Below are positions 24,479 through 35,411 of a stretch of DNA of 53,453 nucleotides, piece by piece. This DNA is from Bradyrhizobium sp. CCH5-F6 (GTDB lineage Bacteria; Pseudomonadota; Alphaproteobacteria; Rhizobiales; Xanthobacteraceae), in contig NZ_LSIC01000057.1 of NCBI RefSeq assembly GCF_001556045.1, positions 1 through 53,453 of the forward strand, given 5' to 3'. The notes under the pieces were generated by a model. That model saw only the letters and a program-made list of their open reading frames with translations. It was not told where the DNA came from and made no database searches. The stretch's first letter is position 1; each line of letters begins with the position of its first letter. The position numbers and the translations under genes were made by a program.

Positions 24479-26098
24479 ATGCGTTTTGTGTCTTTCAGGT
24501 CCGCGACCTCAGGCCTTGCCATCACTGCGCTGTTGCTGATCGCGACCGCGCCTTCGCACGCGCAATCCAGAGCGGAAACGCTGCGCTATGTGACCGGCGC
24601 GTCGGTCAACACGCTCGATCCCAACATTCCCGGCGCGACGCGCGAATCCTTCGGGCTCAGCATGAGCACCTACGATCGACTTGTGTCGTTCGGCCGTAAG
24701 CAGATCAACGGCAAATGGGTGTTCGATCTCGACACGATCACGGGCGAGCTCGCCGAGTCATATGACGTCAGTCCTGACAAGCTGAAGATCACGTTCCATC
24801 TGCGCAAGGACGCCAAGTTCCAGGACGGCTCGCCGGTGACGGCGGATGACGTGAAGTGGTCGCTCGACCGCTGCGTCACCGCGCCGATCCTCGGCAAGGC
24901 GCAGCTGCTGACGGGGTCGCTGACATCCGCCGATCAGTTCAAGGTGATCGATCCCTTGACGATCGAGGTGACGCTGCCGAAGCCCGACAAGCTGGCGCTG
25001 CCGAATCTCGCCACCGTCTATCCGATGATCATCAATTCGAAGCTGGCGAAGGAGCATGCGACCGCGGACGATCCGTGGGCGATGGCCTGGCTGAAGGAGC
25101 ACACCGCAGGCAGCGGCGCCTACATCGTCGAGACCTTCAAGCCCGGCGAGCAGGTGACCCTCAAGCGCAACGAGGCCTGGAACCGCGGTTCTCCCGGCAA
25201 GCCCGCCTCCTTCAAGCGCGTCATCGTGCAATCGGTACCGGAGCCGGCAACCCGCGCCAATCTGGTCGAGCGCGGTGACGCAGATATCGTGCTCGATCTT
25301 CAGGCAAGCGACGTGCAGTCGCTCGAAGCCAAGGGCAAGTTGAAGGTGGTCTCGACGCCGCAATACAACGCGATCACGTTCGTCTCGATGAACAACCAGA
25401 TACCGCCCTTCGACAACGTCAACGTCCGCCGCGCCATCGCGTTCGCGCTGCCTTACGATGACATGTTCAAGGCGGCCTTGTTCGGCCGCGGCGCGCCGCT
25501 GTACGGCGCCAGCTGGCCGGACGGCAAGCCGCTGAACGGCACTTATCCGTTCCAGCAGCCGGTCAAGCTCGACCTCGACAAGGCAAGAGAATATCTCAAG
25601 GCCGCCGGCCTTCCGGACGGCTTCTCGACCACTTTCAGCTTCAATGTCGGATGGGCCTCCCAGGCGGAGCCGATGGCGGCGCTGGTCAAGGAGTCGCTCG
25701 GCAAGATCGGCATCAAGGTCGACATCCAGAAGCTGCCGGACGCGCAGATGTCGACGCTGATCAACGAGAAGAAGGTGCCCTTCTTCACCGAAGGCATCAT
25801 CGCCTGGCTGCCGTCGACGGACTACTTCTACCGCAACTTCTATACCGGCAATCAGCGCTGGAATTACAGCTCGATCAACAATGCCGAGCTGTCGGCGATC
25901 GCCCAGGAAGCCCGGTTCGAGCCGGATAAGGCCAAATACGAGGAGGACGGCCGCAAGCTCAACGCGATGCATGTCGACCTGATGCCCCAGATCATGCTGT
26001 GGCAGCCGAACCAGGATGCGGTGATGGCGACCTCGGTCGAGGGCTACATCTACGAGTTCCATCGTCAGGTCGACTACCGCAACCTCAGCCGCAAGTAA
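24479..26098 (+). CDS. ABC transporter substrate-binding protein (peptide/nickel family 5)
   Basis: The precursor of 539 residues has a Sec signal peptide: a basic start, the hydrophobic GLAITALLLIATA, and likely cleavage at SHA-QS near residue 28. The mature part has the family 5 features ETLRYVTGASVNTLDPN, LRKDAKFQDGSPVTADDVKWSLDR and the C-terminal MHVDLMPQIMLWQPN. It should bind a peptide-like or other small solute in the periplasm and deliver it to the permeases encoded directly downstream. AAGGGAA precedes the ATG. Given the cluster, a hydantoin, carbamoyl amino acid or related ureide is a plausible ligand, but that is inference. Confidence 0.9.
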   Translation: MRFVSFRSATSGLAITALLLIATAPSHAQSRAETLRYVTGASVNTLDPNIPGATRESFGLSMSTYDRLVSFGRKQINGKWVFDLDTITGELAESYDVSPDKLKITFHLRKDAKFQDGSPVTADDVKWSLDRCVTAPILGKAQLLTGSLTSADQFKVIDPLTIEVTLPKPDKLALPNLATVYPMIINSKLAKEHATADDPWAMAWLKEHTAGSGAYIVETFKPGEQVTLKRNEAWNRGSPGKPASFKRVIVQSVPEPATRANLVERGDADIVLDLQASDVQSLEAKGKLKVVSTPQYNAITFVSMNNQIPPFDNVNVRRAIAFALPYDDMFKAALFGRGAPLYGASWPDGKPLNGTYPFQQPVKLDLDKAREYLKAAGLPDGFSTTFSFNVGWASQAEPMAALVKESLGKIGIKVDIQKLPDAQMSTLINEKKVPFFTEGIIAWLPSTDYFYRNFYTGNQRWNYSSINNAELSAIAQEARFEPDKAKYEEDGRKLNAMHVDLMPQIMLWQPNQDAVMATSVEGYIYEFHRQVDYRNLSRK

Positions 26099-26126
26099 CG
26101 TCTGAAGGCAAGAGAGGCTCCCAAGG

Positions 26127-27161
26127 GTGATGACCGGTCTTGGTGCAACATTGGTGCGGGCGGGCAGGCGGCTTCTGTCGTCGCTGCCGGCGCTGTTCGG
26201 CGTGCTGGTCTTCACCTTTCTGCTGATGCGCGTCCTGCCCGGCGACCCCGCGGTGTTCTTCGCCTCGGGGCCCAATGCCGGCAAGGAGGAGATCGAGCAG
26301 ATCCGCAAGCAGATGGGACTCAACAAGTCGGTGCCGGAGCAGCTCGTGTTTTATCTCTCCGACATCGGCCACGGCAATCTCGGCCGCTCCATGATGACGG
26401 GACAGCCGGTGCTGAAGGACCTGCGAGAGCGGCTGCCGGCTTCGCTCGAGCTCACCTTCACCGCGCTTCTGATCGCGCTGATCGCGGCGGTACCGCTCGG
26501 CGTGGTCGCGGCGCTGCGACCGGGATCGATCATCGATCACGGCGTGCGGCTGTTCTGCGCGCTCGGCGTCTGCGTGCCGACCTTCGTGTCGGGCCTGCTG
26601 CTGATCTACGTCTTCTATTACCTGCTCGGGCTCGCGCCTGATCCCACCGGGCGGATCGACGTCTTCACCTCGCTGCCGCCGCAGCGTACCGGTTTTCTCT
26701 CGATCGATTTCCTGCTGGCGGGCGATTTTGAGGGCTGGTGGGCGGCCTGCAAGCAGCTGGTTCTGCCGGCCGTGAGCATGGCCCTATTCGTCATCGCGCC
26801 GCTCGCGCGGATCACGCGTGCGTCGATGCTGGTATCGCTTGGGAGCGATTTCGTGCGCACCGCGCGCTCGGTCGGATTGTCCTGGCGCAAGGTGGTCGTG
26901 ACCTATGCGCTGCGTAATGCGATCCTTCCCGTCATCACCATCGCCGGCATCGTGTTCTCGACCATGCTGGGCGCCAATGTGCTGGTGGAGAAGGTGTTCT
27001 CCTGGCCGGGCGTTGCCTCCTATGCGCTCGATGCGCTTTTGTCGTCCGACTATGCCCCCGTGCAGGGATTCGTGCTGCTGATGGCCAGCCTGTTCGTGCT
27101 GGTCAATCTCGTGGTCGATATCTGCTACGGCATCGCCGATCCCAGGGTGTCGATCGAATGA
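26127..27161 (+). CDS. ABC transporter permease (DppB/OppB type)
   Basis: The 344-residue inner membrane protein opens with VFTFLLMRVLPGDPAVFF, the classical DppB start. It has about six transmembrane segments and the EAA-loop region ARSVGLSWRKVVVTYALRNAILP, which contacts the ATPase. It follows the binding protein by 28 bp, and its stop overlaps the next permease in ATGA. The start may be the GTG at 26127 or the ATG three bases later; neither changes the protein materially. Confidence 0.9.
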   Translation: MMTGLGATLVRAGRRLLSSLPALFGVLVFTFLLMRVLPGDPAVFFASGPNAGKEEIEQIRKQMGLNKSVPEQLVFYLSDIGHGNLGRSMMTGQPVLKDLRERLPASLELTFTALLIALIAAVPLGVVAALRPGSIIDHGVRLFCALGVCVPTFVSGLLLIYVFYYLLGLAPDPTGRIDVFTSLPPQRTGFLSIDFLLAGDFEGWWAACKQLVLPAVSMALFVIAPLARITRASMLVSLGSDFVRTARSVGLSWRKVVVTYALRNAILPVITIAGIVFSTMLGANVLVEKVFSWPGVASYALDALLSSDYAPVQGFVLLMASLFVLVNLVVDICYGIADPRVSIE

Positions 27162-28006
27162 CCAGCGCAACCCTTCGCCATTCGGTCTGGATCCTCCGCG
27201 GCAATCCGCTCACCGCGGTTGCCGCGACCGGTGTGCTCCTCTTCGTCCTGGTCGCGATCTTCGGACCGTGGATCGTGCCTTACGATCCCGTAGCCTCGAA
27301 CGTCTCGGAGGCGTTGCAGCCGCCGAGTGCGACGCACATTGCCGGTACGGACCAACTCGGGCGCGACGTGTTCAGCCGTCTCATCATCGCAGCCCGGCTC
27401 GACCTTGCCATCGCGATCTCAGCGGTCGGCATCTCCTTCGTGATCGGGGCCGTTGTCGGTGCGTTCTGCGGCTATGCCGGCGGCCGGCTCGATCGCGCCG
27501 TCGGCCGCTTCGTCGACGTGATGATGGCGTTTCCGCTGTTCGTGCTGGCGATGGCGATGGTGGCCGCTCTCGGCAACCGGATCGAGAACATCGTGATCGC
27601 GACCGCGATCATCAATCTTCCCTTCTACATCCGATTCGCGCGGGCCGAGGTGAACGTCAGGCGCAATGTCGGCTGGGTCGAGGCCGCGCGTGCCTGCGGC
27701 GAGAGCCATTTTTCTGTGGTGCTGCGCTTCCTGCTGCCGAACATCCTGCCGGCGATGGCGGTGCAGATTTCACTCAATCTCGGCTGGGCCATCCTCAATG
27801 CCGCCGGCCTGTCGTTCATCGGCCTCGGCGTCAAGCCGCCGACGCCGGAATGGGGCATCATGGTCGCGGAAGGCGCGCGCTTCATCTCGACGGGCCGATG
27901 GTGGCTGGTGGCATTTCCGGGCCTTGCGCTGATGATGGCGGTGCTGTGCTTCAATCTCCTCGGCGACGGGATGCGGGACATTCTCGATCCCCGGATGCGC
28001 ACATGA
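27158..28006 (+). CDS. ABC transporter permease (DppC/OppC type)
   Basis: The protein has 282 residues. It has an N-terminal hydrophobic segment, the DppC hallmark GTDQLGRDVFSRLIIAARLDL and the EAA-like loop EAARACGESHFSVVLRFLLPN. It ends with GDGMRDILDPRMRT. It pairs with the preceding permease to form the channel of a peptide-type importer. ATGA overlaps link it to both neighbours, indicating a tightly coupled operon. Confidence 0.92.
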   Translation: MTSATLRHSVWILRGNPLTAVAATGVLLFVLVAIFGPWIVPYDPVASNVSEALQPPSATHIAGTDQLGRDVFSRLIIAARLDLAIAISAVGISFVIGAVVGAFCGYAGGRLDRAVGRFVDVMMAFPLFVLAMAMVAALGNRIENIVIATAIINLPFYIRFARAEVNVRRNVGWVEAARACGESHFSVVLRFLLPNILPAMAVQISLNLGWAILNAAGLSFIGLGVKPPTPEWGIMVAEGARFISTGRWWLVAFPGLALMMAVLCFNLLGDGMRDILDPRMRT

Positions 28007-29673
28007 GCGAGGATCTGCTCAGGATCGACGACCTCCACGTGGCGTTCTCGACGCGGCGCGGAATGGTCGAGGCCGTGCGCGGCGTGACGCTGACGGTCAA
28101 GGCCGGTGAGATGCTCGGCCTCGTCGGCGAGAGCGGTTCGGGCAAGTCGGTCACCGGCTTTGCGACGACACGGCTGCTCGATGCCGCCGGGCGCGTCACC
28201 GCGGGCAAGATCCTGTTTCGCGGCCAGGATGTCACCAAGCTCAGGGGCGATGACCTCCGCCAGCTCCAGGGCGCCGCGATGTCGATGATCTTCCAGAACC
28301 CGCGGGCGGCGCTCAATCCGATCCGGGCCATCGGATTGCAGATCGCGGATGCGATCCTCACGCACAAGCGCATCTCGAAGGAGGCCGCGCGCGCCGAGGC
28401 GCTGGACTTGCTGCGCGCCGTTCAGATCCGCGATCCCGAGCTGAGGATGAACGCCTATCCGCACGAGCTGTCCGGAGGCATGTGCCAGCGCGTCATGATC
28501 GCGATTGCGATCTCCTGCAATCCCGCGCTGCTGATCGCCGACGAGCCGACGACCGGGCTCGACGTCACCACGCAGAAGGTGGTGATGGATCTGCTGGCAG
28601 ACATTGCCGCCGCGCGAGGCATGGCGACGATCCTGATCACGCATGACCTCGGCCTCGCAGCGCGCTACTGCCGCCGCATCGCCGTGATGGAGCGTGGCCG
28701 GATCGTCGAGGAGGCGAGCCCCGGCACGCTCTTCAGCTCGCCGCAGCACGCCTATACGAGGCGCCTGGTTGCGGCATCGCCGACGGCGACGTCACGGATC
28801 GAAGACCTCGTGACGGAAGAGGAGAGAGAGCGCTACAACGCCATTCTCGACAAGCCACGGCCGGTTTTGCCACACGGTACGCCGCCGCTCCTGGAGGTGC
28901 GGAAGCTCGCAAAGCGCTTCGACCAGGGGTCCGCCGCGGTTGCCGACTTCTCGATGACGATGGCCCGCGGCGAGAGCGTCGGGCTCGTTGGCGAGTCCGG
29001 CTCCGGCAAGAGCACGACCTCGCGCATGATTTGCCGCCTGATCGACCCGAGCGAAGGCGACATCGTGTTCGATGGACAGTCGATCGGGCACGTGGCGTCG
29101 CGTGATTTTCACCGCTCGCCATTGCGCAAAGACATCCAGATGGTCTTTCAGGATCCGAACGAGAGTCTCAACCCGCGCTTCACGGCATTCGATTGTATTG
29201 CCCATCCCTTGATGCGGCTCGACGGCATGCGCACGGGTGATGCGCTGCGTCAGCGGGTGGAGGAATGCGCGCAACGTGTGGGATTGCCGCTCGATCTGCT
29301 GCCGCGGTTTCCGCATCAGCTCTCCGGCGGGCAGAAAGCCCGCGTCGGTATCGCCCGTGCCATCGCCTGCCGGCCGCGGCTCCTGGTGCTGGACGAGCCG
29401 ACCGCTGCGCTCGACGTCTCGGTTCAGGCGGTGGTGCTGCAACTGCTCGACCGCCTGCGGCGCGAGAACGACATCGCGCTGCTGTTCGTCAGCCACGATC
29501 TCAACGTGGTGCGCATGCTCTGCGACCGCACCATCGTGCTGCGCAATGGCGGCATCGTGGAGCAGGGCGAGAGCCGGGCGCTGTTCGATAATCCGAAGAC
29601 CGACTACACGCGCAAATTGGTCGAGGCGATCCCGCATTTCGAGACCGGGCCGACGCTGGCGGCTGCCCTCTGA
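28003..29673 (+). CDS. ABC transporter ATP-binding protein with two fused ATPase domains (DppDF-like)
   Basis: This protein of 556 residues has two complete nucleotide-binding domains. The first has Walker A GESGSGKS (about residue 43), signature LSGGMCQR and Walker [13 protein letters not shown]. The second starts near residue 290 with Walker A GESGSGKS, signature LSGGQKAR and Walker B LLVLDEPTAALD. This fuses the roles of DppD and DppF in one chain, whereas the second importer in this window encodes them separately. It energises the permeases upstream and ends the first importer operon. Confidence 0.93.
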   Translation: MSEDLLRIDDLHVAFSTRRGMVEAVRGVTLTVKAGEMLGLVGESGSGKSVTGFATTRLLDAAGRVTAGKILFRGQDVTKLRGDDLRQLQGAAMSMIFQNPRAALNPIRAIGLQIADAILTHKRISKEAARAEALDLLRAVQIRDPELRMNAYPHELSGGMCQRVMIAIAISCNPALLIADEPTTGLDVTTQKVVMDLLADIAAARGMATILITHDLGLAARYCRRIAVMERGRIVEEASPGTLFSSPQHAYTRRLVAASPTATSRIEDLVTEEERERYNAILDKPRPVLPHGTPPLLEVRKLAKRFDQGSAAVADFSMTMARGESVGLVGESGSGKSTTSRMICRLIDPSEGDIVFDGQSIGHVASRDFHRSPLRKDIQMVFQDPNESLNPRFTAFDCIAHPLMRLDGMRTGDALRQRVEECAQRVGLPLDLLPRFPHQLSGGQKARVGIARAIACRPRLLVLDEPTAALDVSVQAVVLQLLDRLRRENDIALLFVSHDLNVVRMLCDRTIVLRNGGIVEQGESRALFDNPKTDYTRKLVEAIPHFETGPTLAAAL

Positions 29674-29741
29674 GGTCCTGGACCCGAGCCCCTGGATCCG
29701 GCCAGACAGCCGTCAGACCATGCTCGCGAGGGGCCGAATAG

Positions 29742-29757
29742 TGGCATACCATTTGCA
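29742..29757 (+). promoter_or_regulatory. Candidate sigma-54 promoter upstream of the second ABC importer operon
   Basis: TGGCATACCATTTGCA is an excellent match to the -24/-12 consensus. GG at 29743-29744 and GC at 29755-29756 are ten bases apart. It lies in the 155-bp gap between the two importer operons, about 72 bp before the start of the next binding protein, so transcription would begin near 29768. The short palindrome TTTGCACGCAAA overlaps the -12 part. Independent occurrence of a correctly spaced site in front of both importer operons strengthens both calls. Confidence 0.75.
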
Positions 29758-29828
29758 CGCAAATGGGCTCTGGTTTCACTGCTTTCGGCCGACGATGGCC
29801 GGCATCACGGCACTACTGGGAGGACTTC

Positions 29829-31430
29829 ATGGATCGCAGGACCGTATTGAAGGGACTGGCCGGCGCAGGCGGTCTGGCATTGACCGGCCTCTCGGCCCCG
29901 GCGATCGCACAAGGCGCATCCGCCCGGACCCTGCGCTTCGTGCCGCAGGCCAATCTCGCCAATTTCGACCCGATCTGGGGCACCCAATATGTCGTGCGCA
30001 ATGCTGCGGCGATGGTCTGGGACACGCTCTACGGCATCGATTCCTCGCTGCAGCCGCAGCGGCAGATGGTCGAGTCCGAGCAAGTGAGCGACGACGGCAC
30101 CACCTGGACCTTCAAGCTGCGGCCGGGACTCAAGTTCCACGACGGCGAGCCGGTGCTGAGCAAGGACGTCGTTGCAAGCCTGACGCGCTGGTCGGCGCGC
30201 GACCCCATGGGATTGATGATCAAGGCGCTGCAGCAGGAGCTGACGGCCGTCGATGACCGCACCTTCAAATGGGTGCTCAAGCAGCCCTTCCCGAAGATGC
30301 TCTACGCGCTGGCCAAGAACAACTCGCCGTGCGGCTTCATCATGCCGGAGCGCATCGCGCAGACCGATCCCTTCAAGCAGATCACCGACTATGTCGGCTC
30401 CGGGCCGATGAAATTCGTCAAGGGCGAGTGGGTGCCCGGCGCCAAGGCGGTGTTCGAGAAGTTCACCGATTACGCGCCGCGGCAGGAGAAGGCATCCTGG
30501 CTCGCGGGCGGCAAGCAGATCCTGGTCGATCGCGTCGAATGGATCGTGATGCCGGATCCGGCCACGGCGGCCGCCGCGCTGCAAAACGGCGAGGTCGACT
30601 GGTGGGAGAGCCCGATCGCGGACCTGGTGCCGGTCCTGAAGAAGAACAAGAACATCAGCGTCGACATTGGCGATCCCCTCGGCAATATCGGTTCGTTCCG
30701 CATGAACCATCTCTTTGCGCCGTTCAACGACGTGCGGGCGCGGCGAGCGGTGCTGATGGCGCTGAGCCAGGAAGACTACATGCGCGCGATCGTCGGCGAC
30801 GATACGGCGCTCTGGAAGCCGCTGCCCGGCTTCTTCACGCCGGAGACGCCGCTCTACAGCGAAGCCGGCGGCGAGATCCTGAAGGGCAAGCGCGATCTCG
30901 ATGCGGCCAAGAAGCTGCTCGCCGAGAGCGGCTATTCCGGCCAGCCGGTGACGTGCCTGGTGGCGCAGGACCAGCCGATTACTAAGGCGCAAGGCGACGT
31001 CACTGCGGACCTGCTGAAGAAGCTCGGCATGAACGTCGACTTCGTCGCGACCGATTGGGGCACCGTCGGATCGCGTCGTGCGGCGAAGACGCCGCCGGGA
31101 CAGGGCGGCTGGAACATGTTCCACACCTGGCACGCGGGCGCCGATTGCATCAATCCGGCGCCTTACACCGCCATTCGCGCCAATGGCGACAAGGCCTGGT
31201 TCGGCTGGCCCAACAGCCCCGCCACGGAGAAGGAGGTCGCGTCCTGGTTCGAGGCCAAGAGCCTCGACGAGGAGAAGGCCGCCATCGGCCGCCTCAACAA
31301 GGCGGCGCTGGATGACGTGGTCTACGCGCCGACGGGCTTCTTCCTGAGCTACACTGCGTGGCGCAAGAACGTCTCCGGCATTACAAAGGGGCCGCTGCCG
31401 TTCTTCTGGGGCGTGTCGAAGTCTGCATGA
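29829..31430 (+). CDS. ABC transporter substrate-binding protein (family 5, Tat-type signal)
   Basis: The 533-residue precursor starts MDRRTVLKGLAGAGGLALTG, a twin-arginine-like signal (RRTVLK), with likely cleavage after AIAQG near residue 31. The mature protein has the family 5 elements RTLRFVPQANLANFDPIWG, LRPGLKFHDGEPVLSKDVVASLTRW and YVGSGPMKFVKGEWVPG. It should bind the solute for the importer encoded in the next four genes. GGGAGGA precedes ATG 29829; the frame is open earlier but without family sequence. Export in folded form hints at cofactor or fast folding, but Sec export remains possible. Confidence 0.9.
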   Translation: MDRRTVLKGLAGAGGLALTGLSAPAIAQGASARTLRFVPQANLANFDPIWGTQYVVRNAAAMVWDTLYGIDSSLQPQRQMVESEQVSDDGTTWTFKLRPGLKFHDGEPVLSKDVVASLTRWSARDPMGLMIKALQQELTAVDDRTFKWVLKQPFPKMLYALAKNNSPCGFIMPERIAQTDPFKQITDYVGSGPMKFVKGEWVPGAKAVFEKFTDYAPRQEKASWLAGGKQILVDRVEWIVMPDPATAAAALQNGEVDWWESPIADLVPVLKKNKNISVDIGDPLGNIGSFRMNHLFAPFNDVRARRAVLMALSQEDYMRAIVGDDTALWKPLPGFFTPETPLYSEAGGEILKGKRDLDAAKKLLAESGYSGQPVTCLVAQDQPITKAQGDVTADLLKKLGMNVDFVATDWGTVGSRRAAKTPPGQGGWNMFHTWHAGADCINPAPYTAIRANGDKAWFGWPNSPATEKEVASWFEAKSLDEEKAAIGRLNKAALDDVVYAPTGFFLSYTAWRKNVSGITKGPLPFFWGVSKSA

Positions 31431-31447
31431 TCGTGCGCTGAGGCCAA

Positions 31448-32389
31448 ATGCTCTCCTACATCCTCCGTCGCATCGTCGCGACCTTGCCAGTCATGGCGAT
31501 CGTCGCGCTGTTCGTGTTCAGCCTGCTCTACATCGCGCCGGGCGATCCGGCCGTGGTGATCGCGGGCGATCAGGCGAGCCCGGAGGATGTGGAGCGCATC
31601 CGGCAGAGCCTCGGCCTCAACCGTCCGTTCCTGGTCCAGTTCGGAAGCTGGGTCTGGCGCATCCTGCACGGCGATCTCGGCACCTCGATCTTCACCAATC
31701 TGCCGGTCTCGGCGATGATCGGGCAGCGTCTCGGTCCGACGCTGTCGCTGATGATCGTGACGCTGCTGCTCACGATCGTGATTGCGGTGCCGCTCGGCGT
31801 GGTGGCGGCGTGGAAGGCCGGCAGCCTGATCGACCGCGTCATCATGGGCTTTGCCGTGTTCGGATTCTCGCTGCCCGTCTTCGTCGTCGGCTACATGCTC
31901 GCCTACATCTTCGCGCTCGAGCTGGAATGGCTCCCCGTGCAGGGCTATACGCCGCTCGCGCAGGGCTTCTGGCCGTGGCTCGAGAACCTGATCCTGCCGG
32001 CGATCGCCCTCGGTTGCGTCTACATCGCGCTGGTCGCGCGCATCACGCGGGCCGCCATGCTCGAAGTGCTGCAACAGGACTATATCCGCACCGCCAAGGC
32101 CAAGGGCCTCGGGCAGGGCGGCATCCTGTTCATCCACGCGCTGAAGAACGCGGCGGTACCGATCGTGACCGTGATCGGCATCGGCATCGCGCTCCTGATC
32201 GGCGGCGCGGTCGTGACCGAGAGCGTGTTCGCGATCCCCGGCCTCGGCCGCCTCACGATCGACGCGATCCTGCGCCGTGACTATCCGGTGATCCAGGGCA
32301 TCGTGCTGCTGTTCAGCTTCGTCTACGTTCTCGTCAATCTGATGATCGACGTCGTCTATACGCTCGTTGACCCGAGGATCCGCTATTGA
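31448..32389 (+). CDS. ABC transporter permease (DppB/OppB type), second importer
   Basis: The 313-residue inner membrane protein starts MLSYILRRIVATLPVMAIVALFVFSLLYIAPGDPA, here given as its N-terminal segment up to the PGDPA motif of DppB. It has about six membrane segments and the ATPase-contact loop RTAKAKGLGQGGILFIHALKNA. GAGG lies just ahead of the ATG. The stop overlaps the next start in TTGA. It belongs to the operon from 29829 to 35319. Confidence 0.92.
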   Translation: MLSYILRRIVATLPVMAIVALFVFSLLYIAPGDPAVVIAGDQASPEDVERIRQSLGLNRPFLVQFGSWVWRILHGDLGTSIFTNLPVSAMIGQRLGPTLSLMIVTLLLTIVIAVPLGVVAAWKAGSLIDRVIMGFAVFGFSLPVFVVGYMLAYIFALELEWLPVQGYTPLAQGFWPWLENLILPAIALGCVYIALVARITRAAMLEVLQQDYIRTAKAKGLGQGGILFIHALKNAAVPIVTVIGIGIALLIGGAVVTESVFAIPGLGRLTIDAILRRDYPVIQGIVLLFSFVYVLVNLMIDVVYTLVDPRIRY

Positions 32390-33309
32390 CCGACACCACC
32401 GTCAATCCGCAATCGCTGCCGGCCGGCTTCGTCGTCGCGCCGCAACTGCCCGAGATATTGCGGCCGGTCACGATCCGGCGCGGCTTCCTCGGCCTCTTGC
32501 GCGGCCATCCGACGGTCGCCATCGGCGGCGCGCTGCTGCTGACCCTCGTCCTGGTCGCAGTTTTTGCGCCTTATCTCGGCACGGTCGACCCGACCGCGCT
32601 TGCGCCCGCCAAACGCACGCGGGCGCCGTCGGCCGATTTCTGGTTCGGCACCGACGTGCTCGGCCGGGACATCTATTCCCGCGTGCTGTTTGGCGCGCGC
32701 GTCTCGCTGACGGTCGGCCTGTCGGTCGCGATCTTCGCGTCGGCAGTCGGCCTCGCCATCGGCATGATATCCGGCTTCATCCGCTGGGCCGACGGCATCC
32801 TGATGCGGTTCATGGACGGCTTGATGTCCATTCCGCCGATCCTGCTCGCGATCGCGCTGATGGCGCTGACGCGCGGCAGCGTCGGCAACGTCATCCTGGC
32901 CATCACCATCGCCGAGATCCCGCGCGTCTCGCGCCTCGTCCGCAGCGTCGTGCTGTCGCTGCGCGAGCAGCCCTATGTGGACGCGGCCGTGGCCTGCGGC
33001 ACGCGCACGCCGATGATCATCCTGCGCCACATCCTGCCCAACACGCTGGCGCCGATGCTGGTGCAGGCGACCTACATCTGCGCCAGCGCCATGATCACCG
33101 AGGCGATCCTGTCCTTCATCGGTGCCGGCACGCCGCCGACCATTCCGTCTTGGGGCAACATCATGGCCGAGGGCCGCGCGCTGTGGCAGGTGAAGCCCTA
33201 CATCGTGTTCTTCCCGGCGGCGTTCCTGTCCGTCACCGTTCTCGCCGTGAATTTGCTCGGCGACGGCCTTCGCGATGCGCTCGATCCGCGCATGGCCAAG
33301 AGTCTGTGA
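32386..33309 (+). CDS. ABC transporter permease (DppC/OppC type), second importer
   Basis: The 307-residue membrane protein has the DppC signature [21 protein letters not shown]. The EAA-type loop is [21 protein letters not shown] and the C-terminus is [16 protein letters not shown]. Translation appears to begin at a TTG overlapping the previous stop (TTGA), an uncommon but coupled arrangement; no better in-frame ATG exists before the conserved region. It forms the channel with the preceding permease. Confidence 0.9.
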   Translation: MTDTTVNPQSLPAGFVVAPQLPEILRPVTIRRGFLGLLRGHPTVAIGGALLLTLVLVAVFAPYLGTVDPTALAPAKRTRAPSADFWFGTDVLGRDIYSRVLFGARVSLTVGLSVAIFASAVGLAIGMISGFIRWADGILMRFMDGLMSIPPILLAIALMALTRGSVGNVILAITIAEIPRVSRLVRSVVLSLREQPYVDAAVACGTRTPMIILRHILPNTLAPMLVQATYICASAMITEAILSFIGAGTPPTIPSWGNIMAEGRALWQVKPYIVFFPAAFLSVTVLAVNLLGDGLRDALDPRMAKSL

Positions 33310-33340
33310 TGTTGCCTCTGATGGATCGAGGCTGATCGCG

Positions 33341-34326
<986 letters not shown>

Positions 34327-34330
<4 letters not shown>

Positions 34331-35319
34331 GCCCTCCGCTGCTCCAGGTCAACGACCTCAAGAAGCACTTTCCGGTCAAGAGCGGCCTGTTCGGCCGCAA
34401 GTCGGAATTCGTCTATGCAGTGGACGGCGTCTCCTTCGAGATCGCGCGCGGCGAGACGCTGTCGCTGGTCGGGGAGTCAGGCTGCGGCAAGTCGACGGTC
34501 GGCCGGGCCATTTTGCGGCTGTTCGAGATCACCTCGGGCCAGGTCATCCTCGATGGCCAGCGGATCGACGACGCCGCCCCGGGCACGATGCGCCAGATGC
34601 GCCGGCGCGTCCAGGTGGTGTTCCAGGATCCGTTCTCGAGCCTCAATCCGCGCATGCGCGTGCGCGACATTCTCGCCGAGCCGATCCGCAATTTCGGCCT
34701 CGCCAAATCCGCGGAGGATCTCGAGGTTCGCGTCACGGCACTGATGGACACGGTGCGTCTGCCGCGCGAGGCGTTGAACCGCAGGCCCCACGAATTCTCC
34801 GGCGGCCAGCGCCAGCGTATCGGAATCGCGCGCGCACTCGCGGCCGAACCCGAGCTGATCGTGTGCGACGAGGCTGTCTCGGCGCTCGACGTCTCGGTCA
34901 AGGCGCAGATCGTCAACCTGCTCCAGGATCTCCAGCACGAGTTCGGCCTCGCGCTCTTGTTCATCAGCCACGATCTCGCGATCGTCGAGCACATGACCCA
35001 TCGCGTCGCGGTCATGTATCTCGGCAAGATCGTCGAAGTGGCGCCACGCCGGGAGATCTTTGCCGCGCCAAGGCATCCCTACACGAAGGCGCTTCTCTCC
35101 GCGGTGCCGCTGCCCGAGCCCGGCGCCCAGCGCAATCCGATCATCCTCAAGGGCGACGTGCCGAGCCCGATCAACCCGCCCAACGGATGCCGCTTCCACA
35201 CCCGCTGCCCCTTCGTGTTCGATCGCTGCCGGACCGAGGAGCCGACGCTGCGCTCGGCCGGAGCCGAGCAGTGGGTGGCCTGTCACCTGGAAGAGGGCGT
35301 ACCGGCGGCGGCCGAATAG
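34327..35319 (+). CDS. ABC transporter ATP-binding protein (DppF/OppF type)
   Basis: The 330-residue protein starts [20 protein letters not shown], the typical DppF opening. It has Walker A GESGCGKS (about residue 54), signature FSGGQRQR, Walker [15 protein letters not shown] and the cysteine-containing tail [15 protein letters not shown]. It works with the preceding ATPase as a heterodimer and ends the second importer operon. A six-base stem (CGCCAG 35326-35331 with CTGGCG 35337-35342) follows the stop; it has no T-run and may only mark the transcript end. Confidence 0.93.
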
Positions 35320-35411
35320 CCCTTGCGCCAGCCCTGCTGGCGACAGGTCCGAGAGGGAAACGACGATCGAGGAATGGTGGCGTTATGCCCCTGTGTTGAT
35401 GTGGCCGCGCC

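Noticed and set aside
35326..35342. Stem CGCCAG/CTGGCG after the DppF-like gene as an intrinsic terminator
   Set aside because: Short stem and no T-run; mentioned only as a possible transcript-end structure.
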